Below are positions 1-5,441 of a stretch of DNA of 5,441 bases, piece after piece. Numbering within the stretch: the stretch's first letter is position 1; each line of letters begins with the position of its first letter. The notes below the pieces were generated by a model that was given only the letters and a program-made list of their open reading frames with translations, made no database searches and was not told where the DNA came from. Source of the DNA: Acidobacteriota bacterium (GTDB lineage: Bacteria; Acidobacteriota; Vicinamibacteria; Vicinamibacterales; 2-12-FULL-66-21). The stretch lies in contig JAIVJE010000483.1 of NCBI GenBank assembly GCA_020200195.1, positions 1 to 5,441 on the forward strand, in the 5' to 3' direction. The translations under genes and the position numbers were made by a program.

Positions 1-2
1 AC

Positions 3-2702
3 TATGGCCACCACATAAAGCGCTCAATTCGGTTCTACGCGCTCGCCGAAGTCGTCATCGGGACGACCGGTGTCGCGCTGACGCACGTCTTTCCGGTGGT
101 GACAGGTACGGTGGTGCCGCTGTTTCGGCCGTTCATCGATCAGCCGCTGGTGTTGAATCCGCTGCGTTTCATTATCTCATTCGTATTGATGCTCGTACCC
201 ACGACGGCGATGGGCGCGACGCTGCCACTGCTCGTCAAAACGCTGTGCGCCTGGGACCCGCGGTTTGGTCGGGTGCTCGGGCGCCTTTATGGATGGAACA
301 CGCTGGGCGCCGTCGGCGGCGCGCTGCTGTGCGAGATCGTGCTGATCACGCGCTTCGGTATCAAAGGCGCGGCGTTCGTCGCCGGCGCCCTCAATCTCGG
401 CGCGGCGCTGGCGATGCTGCTCTTCGCTCGCGGACGCGAACAGCCGGCCTCCGCCGCCGACGTGGCAGCGCCTTCTGTCCGGCTGCCTCTCTCCTTGGCC
501 GGACGGCGCCTGCTCATCGCGGCTTTTCTGTCGGGAGGAATTCTCCTGGCGCTCGAAGTGATCTGGTTCCGCTTCATGACGTTGTTTGTCGTCAGCACCA
601 GCCTGGTCTTTACCTTCATGCTCGCAGTCATTCTGACTGGCATCGGCCTCGGAGGTCTCCTCGGAGGGCTCCTGCTCGGCAGGCACTCCTCCGCGCTCTC
701 GCAATTCGCCGGTCTCGTCGCGCTGGCGTGTGGCGTCCTCTGCACCGCAACGTACGCCGGATTTCAAATTGGGTTGCCCAACGGCTTCTGGACCCATGAT
801 TGGAAACTGATCCTTTCCGCGTCAGTGCGGCTCATGTTGCCAGTGTCGCTGCTCTCAGGGGTTCTGTTCACGTGGCTCGGTGACGCGGCAAACCGCGAGA
901 TCGGAAACGAAACGCGCACTACGGGCCTGCTCACGCTTGCCAACACGACCGGTGCGATGCTGGGCGCCTTCGTCGGCGGTTTCCTGCTGCTGCCAGCTCT
1001 GGGGATGGAAAATTCCTTTCTCCTGCTCGCGGCTGCTTATGGTGCCGTGGCGCTGTGTATCGGCGCACCGGCAGTGCCCGGAACAGGAACTTGGCGCGCC
1101 TCGTACTGGTACGGCGGACTTGCCGGATTCGTGGTCGTCCTCGGTCTGTTTCCGGTCGGTCTCATGCGCGACCGATATTTCCGCGTCTCGACAGCCAGAT
1201 ACACAGGCGACGGGGCAGCCATCGCCGAGGTGCGCGAGGGCCTTACCGAGACGATCCACTACATGCGCAAGGACTTCCTCGCCGCGCCGCTGTACTATCG
1301 CCTCGTCACCAACGGCTTCTCGATGTCGGCGACCGTGGGTTCGGCCAATCGATACATGAAGCTGTACACGTACTGGCCGGCCGCCGTGCATCCGAACCTC
1401 CGCAGCGCCCTGCTCATCAGCTACGGCGTCGGAATCACGGCCAAGTCCCTGACTGATACGCGCTCGTTCGAGACCATCGACATCGTCGACACCTCGCGTG
1501 ATGTCCTCGAAATGAATCGGCTCGTATACCCCGACCCGAAGGATCATCCACTTCGCGATCCGCGCGTGACGATTCATGTCGAGGATGGACGTTATTTTCT
1601 CCTGACCACCGCCCGCAGGTTCGATCTCATAACCGGGGAGCCCCCGCCGCCGCGCGTGGCGCAGACCGTCAATCTGTACACCCGTGAATACTTTCAGCTC
1701 CTGTACGATCGGCTCGCGGACCGTGGGATTACGACGTACTGGTTACCCGTCCACCAGCTTCTCGTGTCAGACACCCTTGCAATAGTCCGCAGTTTTTGCG
1801 ACGTGTTCGACGACTGCTCGCTATGGGCGGGCTCAGCGTATGACTGGATGCTCGTGGGCACGCGCGGCGCGCAGGGCCCAGTGTCAGAGGAGCATTTCGC
1901 GAGGCAATGGCAGGACCCGGTGATCGGACCGGACCTGCGCGAGCTCGGCCTGGAGATGCCCGAGCAGCTCGGTGCGCTGTTCATGGCCGACGCGCCGACT
2001 CTGAAAACCGCAGCCGCGAATATCCTGCCCCTCCTCGACGACTATCCGAAACGATTCATCCCGATGTTTTCCGGCCTTCCGAACGATCGGTTCGACGTGT
2101 TCCTGAGTTGGATGGACACCGGAAAAGCGCGCGCCGCGTTCGAGCAGAGCACGGTCGCGCACCGGTTGTGGCCGCCCGCCTTGCGCGAGCGAAGCCTCGG
2201 TTGGTTCGACGTGCAGGGCACCATCAACCGCGGGCTGACGGTTCGCCCCAATGTGATCATCGGAGCGCTGTTCGGTACAGAGCCGCCCCTCGACGAGGTG
2301 ACGACGCTCGACGATGTATTGACTCGGACCAAGCTGCGCACGTTGCCGATGTGGCTGCTCGGCAGCTCGGAACAGCAGCAGCGCATTGTCGACCAGCGCT
2401 TGCGCGAAGGTCAATCGAATGCGGCAATCAGCTATCACCTCGGCATCCGCGCGATGGCAGACCGCCAGTATGACTCGGCAGCGGAGCACCTCCGGGTCGC
2501 TCAAGAGGGACGCCCGACGGATGTCCAGGTCGCACAGCGGCACATTTATGCACTCTGTCTCGCCGGTCGGACACAAGCAGCCCAGGCGGTGGCCGACGCC
2601 TTTCCGGCACGCCCCGGTCTGCTCGACGACACTCGCTATTGGGCGTTCATGGTTTCGCGATTCGATCTGGTGACGCCCGGTAGCCCGTCGTCGGCGCACT
2701 GA
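3..2702 (+). CDS. Fused MFS-like membrane / spermidine-synthase-like protein with C-terminal TPR-like tail (5' end off window)
   Basis: Residue numbers count from the GTG at 96, which is only an internal Val codon: the frame is open to base 3 and the 31 upstream codons (including RFYALAEVVIG) look like family sequence, so the N-terminus is cut by the window edge. Residues 1-357 are a polytopic membrane domain with family-type motifs PTTAMGATLP (35-44), YGWNTLGAVGG (65-75) and LEVIWFR (153-159), and an ANTTGAMLGA segment (282-291) that mirrors the first half. Residues about 385-600 are a Rossmann-type domain like spermidine synthase: NGFSMSAT (406-413), glycine loop SYGVG (442-446), acidic D465 ending the next strand, EDGR (496-499) and GEPPPP (514-519). 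Residues 776-835 look like one or two TPR-type helical pairs. Canonical aminopropyltransferase residues are replaced, so real polyamine synthesis is doubtful. It probably acts at the inner membrane; its substrate is unknown. It is first of three close + strand genes. Confidence 0.9.
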   Translation, partial: YGHHIKRSIRFYALAEVVIGTTGVALTHVFPVVTGTVVPLFRPFIDQPLVLNPLRFIISFVLMLVPTTAMGATLPLLVKTLCAWDPRFGRVLGRLYGWNTLGAVGGALLCEIVLITRFGIKGAAFVAGALNLGAALAMLLFARGREQPASAADVAAPSVRLPLSLAGRRLLIAAFLSGGILLALEVIWFRFMTLFVVSTSLVFTFMLAVILTGIGLGGLLGGLLLGRHSSALSQFAGLVALACGVLCTATYAGFQIGLPNGFWTHDWKLILSASVRLMLPVSLLSGVLFTWLGDAANREIGNETRTTGLLTLANTTGAMLGAFVGGFLLLPALGMENSFLLLAAAYGAVALCIGAPAVPGTGTWRASYWYGGLAGFVVVLGLFPVGLMRDRYFRVSTARYTGDGAAIAEVREGLTETIHYMRKDFLAAPLYYRLVTNGFSMSATVGSANRYMKLYTYWPAAVHPNLRSALLISYGVGITAKSLTDTRSFETIDIVDTSRDVLEMNRLVYPDPKDHPLRDPRVTIHVEDGRYFLLTTARRFDLITGEPPPPRVAQTVNLYTREYFQLLYDRLADRGITTYWLPVHQLLVSDTLAIVRSFCDVFDDCSLWAGSAYDWMLVGTRGAQGPVSEEHFARQWQDPVIGPDLRELGLEMPEQLGALFMADAPTLKTAAANILPLLDDYPKRFIPMFSGLPNDRFDVFLSWMDTGKARAAFEQSTVAHRLWPPALRERSLGWFDVQGTINRGLTVRPNVIIGALFGTEPPLDEVTTLDDVLTRTKLRTLPMWLLGSSEQQQRIVDQRLREGQSNAAISYHLGIRAMADRQYDSAAEHLRVAQEGRPTDVQVAQRHIYALCLAGRTQAAQAVADAFPARPGLLDDTRYWAFMVSRFDLVTPGSPSSAH

Positions 2703-2706
2703 GGAC
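2701..2706 (+). promoter_or_regulatory. Possible Shine-Dalgarno for the gene starting at 2719
   Basis: GAGGAC overlaps the TGA stop of the preceding gene. Fourteen bases lie between the GAGG core and the GTG at 2719, which is longer than ideal, so the site is plausible but weak. The alternative ATG at 2758 has no better site in front of it. The overlap with the upstream stop would suit translational coupling. Confidence 0.35.
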
Positions 2707-2718
2707 ACTCGCGACAAC

Positions 2719-3577
2719 GTGAAGCCGACTCTCTCGCCCATCGGCCGCGCACGCTTGATGGTCACCGCTCTTGTCGTCGTGATGGTGACGGCGTTTTTCC
2801 CGGCTTCTCAGCCAGCGCGTCCCCGGTTACCGCCAAAAGGCGAGGGGGACGCGTACCTGCACCTGGCCACCATCGAGCGTATTCGCGCTGGCGACCGTTA
2901 TTACGATGCCGTCGGCGAGGAACTCCGTCGCGGCCGGTATCCAGCCACTCACGTGTTCAACTGGCGAACGCCCGCGCACTTCGTGGCCGTGGCGACGCTC
3001 TCCGTACCTGTGGCCCGCGTCATCCTGAAGGTGCTGGCTTTCATCGCGCTCGGGCTGACGATGCTGGCGCTCGCTCGCGAATCCCGCGCTGTCCTCGTCA
3101 TCGGCGCGATCGCGCAGCTCGGCGCGGTCGCCACGGCATTCAGGCCCATGGCGGTCGGCGTTTCAGAGGTCTGGGCCGGCGTATTCATCGCACTGTCCTT
3201 GTGCGCCTACGTAAAGCGCTGGTGGACCGCGGCCGCAGTGCTCGGCATCGCGGCGGTATTTACACGCGAGCTCGCCGCGCCGTACTGCGTCGCCTGCGCC
3301 GAACGGCTGGATCGGGCTGGCGCCGCGCTGGGTAGCGGTGCTGTATATGGTGCTGGCGCTTGCGGCGGCCACGTTACCGCGAGCTCCGCGTCAGGTGGTA
3401 GTGCCGCTGCTGACCTACTTCGTTCTGTTCGCCTTCGCAGGGCAGCCGTTCAATAACTACTGGGGCTGGGTGACCGCGCCGATCTGGGCGTTTGCCGCCG
3501 CGTACGGCGTCGAGGGTGTGCACTTGCTGATCCTCGCGGCGCTGCGACCACAGTTCCAGCCGCCCCGCCACGTTTGA
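2719..3577 (+). pseudogene. Broken polytopic membrane protein, GT-C-like; frame changes near base 3300
   Basis: Function is not firmly recognised. The protein begins at GTG 2719 with a short basic head and one hydrophobic helix (about residues 14-27). Next comes a hydrophilic loop with D44 (GEGDAYLH), YYDA and YPATHVFNWRTP (74-85), and then several hydrophobic helices. This resembles GT-C-type membrane proteins whose first extracytoplasmic loop carries an acidic motif. After FTRELAAPYC (181-190) the frame runs on to a stop at 3454-3456 but becomes Gly/Ala/Arg-rich and loses membrane character. The next frame (codons from 3302) instead gives NGWIGLAPRWVAVLYMVLAL, then FAGQPFNNYWGW and further hydrophobic segments, ending at TGA 3575-3577. 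The two parts belong to one gene. From memory of similar proteins, several dozen residues normally separate the RELALPYC-like and NGW-like segments, so an internal deletion is likelier than a one-base slip. Assembly error or true inactivation cannot be told apart here. The GTG is 16 bases after the upstream stop, as in an operon. Confidence 0.72.
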
Positions 3578-3591
3578 CGTGCGCTTCGTGT

Positions 3592-3596
3592 GGGAG
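3592..3596 (+). promoter_or_regulatory. Shine-Dalgarno deciding the start at 3605
   Basis: GGGAG sits 8 bases before the GTG at 3605, an ideal spacing. Two other in-frame GTG codons, at 3590 and 3596, overlap or precede this site and have no comparable purine run upstream at the right distance. This favours 3605 as the start. Confidence 0.6.
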
Positions 3597-3604
3597 TGCG
3601 CCCC

Positions 3605-5092
3605 GTGAACACGGAGGTTCCGCTGAGACGCCGTGCACAATCGCTTACCGTGGATCTCGCCAAACCGATATGGATGGCGTGGACCGCCTTTGCGCTGATC
3701 ACGATGACCACCACGCGTACGGATCCAGACCTGTGGGGTCATGTTCGCTTTGGCCTGGACTGGTTACGAACGCGTACGCTGCCAGCCGCCGACCCGTACT
3801 CCTTCACACAGGACCGGCCGTGGATAAACCACGAATGGTTGAGCGAGGCCCTGATGGGCGCGGCCTATCTGGCCGGCGGCGCCCCAGGGCTCGTCGTGCT
3901 GAAAATGACCGTCATCGGCATGGCGCTGATCGTGTTGTTACGGCGTCTCAGGGGTTGCACCCCACTGATGACCGCGGCGGTCCTGAGCCTGGCAATCGTG
4001 TGCGTGCTGCCAACGAGTCTGACCGTGCGGCCGCAACTCTGGTCGGTGCTCGGTCTGGTCGTTCTGCTCTCACTGCTGGATCGCGAAACTCCGCCGGATC
4101 CAGCACGCATTGTCGCGGGTGCCGCACTCTTCGCGCTCTGGGCCAATCTGCACGGGGGATGGATTACGGGGACCGCCGTTTTGGGCGTCTACACGACGAT
4201 CCGCATCGCTCGCGAGCGCCGGCATGTGTTGCGATGGGCCGGCTTCGCCGCGGCGTCGGTCGCGGGGACGCTCGTTAACCCATACGGCATCGGGCTCTGG
4301 CGTTTCCTGGCAACGACCGTTCGCGCCTCCCGACCTGACATCGGCGAGTGGGGACCGCTGACGTTGCAATCCCCGAAGATTCTCTGGTTTCCGCTGATAG
4401 CAACTTCCGTCGTCGCGTTCGCGCTGAGCCGCCGCGCGGAGAGCAGATCGAAAGCGGAAGTATGGGCGGTGCTCGCCCTGTTGATTGCGGGGGCAGTGCG
4501 GGTCCTTCGGGTCGCGCCGTTGATGGGGCCCGCGGCACTCGTGTTACTGGCACCGGGTATCTGCCGTGCGTGGGGTCAAAGCGGGCGGTTCAAGGTCGCG
4601 AGCCCCTCAGCAACCGCGGTCTTCTGGATCCCGGCCGTCGTGGCGCTTGTCGCATCCGTAGCGCCCGCCTCCCGTGCTTTCTCCTGTCTCCCGGTCGCGG
4701 GCTCGTGGGCACCCGATCGGACGGCCGCAGCGTACCTCCGCGGCGCGAGAGGGCGCCTGGTGACCACTTTTGACTGGGGAGAGTACGCGATCTGGCATTT
4801 CGGGCCCGACCTACAGGTCTCGGTCGACGGTCGGCGTGAAACGGTCTATTCGGACTCGGTGGTGCAGTGGCACCGCGCATTTGAGCGAGGCGATCCGAAA
4901 GCTCAGAAGATCGTGGCGGGGTTGGCCCCCCACTACGTCTGGTTGCCGGCGTCCAGGGCGGCTGCGAAACAGTGGCTGCTCGAGAACGGCTATCGCGTCG
5001 AGATCGACACCGGGATGTCGTTCGTCGCGAGGCGGGAGGGTACCGGCCAGCTCGCCGTGCCCCGGGAATCCTTGCCGGCCTGCTTTCCCTGA
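3605..5092 (+). CDS. Polytopic membrane protein, putative GT-C-type (PMT/ArnT-like) glycosyltransferase
   Basis: The start is GTG 3605 (495 residues), chosen for the GGGAG 8 bases upstream; an in-frame GTG at 3590 would add five residues. After a basic head, the first helix (about 22-37) leads into a loop with DPDLWGH (40-46), ADPYSF (62-67) and WINHEWLSE (73-81), the pattern seen in a widespread group of hypothetical GT-C-like proteins where early Asp residues are thought to bind the metal or sugar donor. Helices follow at roughly 82-112, 121-136, 145-159, 169-199, 210-232, 259-275, 285-318 and 336-353, with conserved-looking VRPQLW (141-146), ANLHGGW (180-186), NPYG (225-228) and RVLRVAPL (299-306). 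Residues about 354-495 form a soluble, probably periplasmic domain with FDWGEYAIW (389-397) and VDGRRE (407-412). A role in moving sugars or lipid-linked groups in the envelope is inferred; donor and acceptor are unknown. It is third in the + strand group, 27 bases after the broken gene. Confidence 0.85.
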   Translation: MNTEVPLRRRAQSLTVDLAKPIWMAWTAFALITMTTTRTDPDLWGHVRFGLDWLRTRTLPAADPYSFTQDRPWINHEWLSEALMGAAYLAGGAPGLVVLKMTVIGMALIVLLRRLRGCTPLMTAAVLSLAIVCVLPTSLTVRPQLWSVLGLVVLLSLLDRETPPDPARIVAGAALFALWANLHGGWITGTAVLGVYTTIRIARERRHVLRWAGFAAASVAGTLVNPYGIGLWRFLATTVRASRPDIGEWGPLTLQSPKILWFPLIATSVVAFALSRRAESRSKAEVWAVLALLIAGAVRVLRVAPLMGPAALVLLAPGICRAWGQSGRFKVASPSATAVFWIPAVVALVASVAPASRAFSCLPVAGSWAPDRTAAAYLRGARGRLVTTFDWGEYAIWHFGPDLQVSVDGRRETVYSDSVVQWHRAFERGDPKAQKIVAGLAPHYVWLPASRAAAKQWLLENGYRVEIDTGMSFVARREGTGQLAVPRESLPACFP

Positions 5093-5107
5093 GAACCCGC
5101 CCGAGGC

Positions 5108-5441
5108 CTATCGAGAACGGACGGTCAATGTCCGGTTGATCGTGCTCGATTCATACCTGGCGGTACCGAGGAATCGCGCTCGCACGTCATACGTTCCGGC
5201 GATGTGCGTCGCAAAGGACGTTGCCGCTATACCGCGCCGATCGAGCGCGACTCTTCCAGCACCCGAACTATCCACGGTGAAGTCAACCGTGCCTTCCGTC
5301 ACAGGCACGCCCGCCGCCGTGATGAGCGCCTGAAATCTGGTTCGGTAGCCCACCGCCGCCTCGGCAGGCGACACAATCAGTGTGATCGTGGTCGGAACGG
5401 GAGCCGGTACGGACGCTGGGGCGCCGAACACAATCCTGGAG
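5108..5441 (-). CDS. C-terminal part of a protein ending in a bacterial Ig-like domain (5' end off window)
   Basis: The - strand frame ends at TAG (5110-5108) and stays open to the right edge. A GTG at 5431 could be read as a start, but in-frame codons continue upstream without a stop (S-R-I before it) and no ribosome site is seen, so this is most likely the tail of a longer protein. A Pro/Ala linker (PASVPAPVPTT) leads into one domain of about 90 residues: TLIVSPAEAAVG, then GTVDFTVD, GIAATSF, GTYDVRARFLGTARYE and a final strand NRTLTVRS. This order matches the Big_3-type Ig-like repeats of secreted or surface proteins (TLTVSP...G, GTVTF, GVAT, GTYTV-A-Y-GD-NY, LTV). The chain stops right after the last strand, so the domain is C-terminal. 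It lies tail-to-tail with the membrane protein gene, 15 bases away. What lies further N-terminal, and so the protein's job, cannot be seen. Confidence 0.7.
   Translation of the reverse strand, partial: SRIVFGAPASVPAPVPTTITLIVSPAEAAVGYRTRFQALITAAGVPVTEGTVDFTVDSSGAGRVALDRRGIAATSFATHIAGTYDVRARFLGTARYESSTINRTLTVRSR

Noticed and set aside
177..797. Open frame of 206 codons on the - strand
   Set aside because: It mirrors the hydrophobic membrane domain codons, giving a Glu/Arg/Gln-rich product typical of an antisense shadow.
855..1577. Open frame of 240 codons on the - strand
   Set aside because: It is antisense to the fused membrane/synthase gene, has low-complexity polar composition and no motif.
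1884..2765. Long open frame of 293 codons on the - strand
   Set aside because: It is wholly antisense to a well-supported gene, its product is rich in Arg/Gly/Glu/His with no recognisable domain, and long antisense frames are expected in GC-rich coding DNA.
3290..3310. Programmed +1 frameshift joining the two halves of the second gene
   Set aside because: No slippery run, rare-codon stop context or stimulatory hairpin is seen at the junction, and part of the family's middle region seems absent, which a programmed shift would not explain.
3338..3577. Separate small 79-residue membrane protein starting at ATG 3343 or nearby
   Set aside because: In-frame hydrophobic, family-like sequence (NGWIGLAPRW) begins before any start codon here, and no ribosome site is seen; it is the C-terminal half of the broken gene.
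5091..5118. Short direct repeat GAGAAC at 5091-5096 and 5113-5118
   Set aside because: It is six bases long with no further copies nearby, too short to mean an attachment site or target duplication.
5118..5134. Inverted repeat CGGAC / GTCCG with a 7-base loop
   Set aside because: The stem is only 5 pairs, has no T run after it and lies inside the coding region of the - strand gene; it fits chance in GC-rich DNA.

Overview
The window is GC-rich, densely coding bacterial DNA. Three genes or gene remnants lie in a row on the + strand, and one partial gene faces them on the - strand at the right edge. The protein types (a fused transporter-like/spermidine-synthase-like protein, two polytopic GT-C-like membrane proteins, an Ig-like repeat protein), the GTG starts and the base composition suggest a soil-type Acidobacteriota or a similar high-GC Gram-negative lineage. 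This assignment is an impression; no marker gene fixes the taxon.

Layout. Bases 3-2702 (+) hold the 3' part of a large 'fused MFS/spermidine synthase' family protein whose true start lies off the left edge. After a 16-base gap, 2719-3577 (+) holds a polytopic membrane protein whose reading frame is broken near base 3300. The N-terminal part reads in one frame and an obviously related C-terminal part reads in the next, and the middle of the protein seems to be missing. After another 27 bases, 3605-5092 (+) encodes an intact membrane protein of about 495 residues, with an N-terminal DPD motif, a W-x-x-H-E-W motif and a C-terminal soluble domain. It resembles GT-C-type (PMT/ArnT-like) glycosyltransferases. 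After only 15 bases, the convergent - strand frame 5108-5441 is the C-terminal end of a protein closing with a bacterial Ig-like domain; its start is off the right edge.

How they may work together. The close spacing and shared strand of the first three suggest one transcription unit for inner-membrane proteins, perhaps linked to envelope glycoconjugate or lipid-linked sugar processes. This is inference: none of the three has a proven substrate, and the first lacks several residues expected of a true spermidine synthase. The Ig-like protein is probably exported and lies in a separate unit.

No tRNA, rRNA, CRISPR array, insertion sequence or convincing intrinsic terminator was found. The main points for a second look are the broken second gene, the degenerate synthase active site and the internal two-fold repeat in the membrane domain of the first gene.
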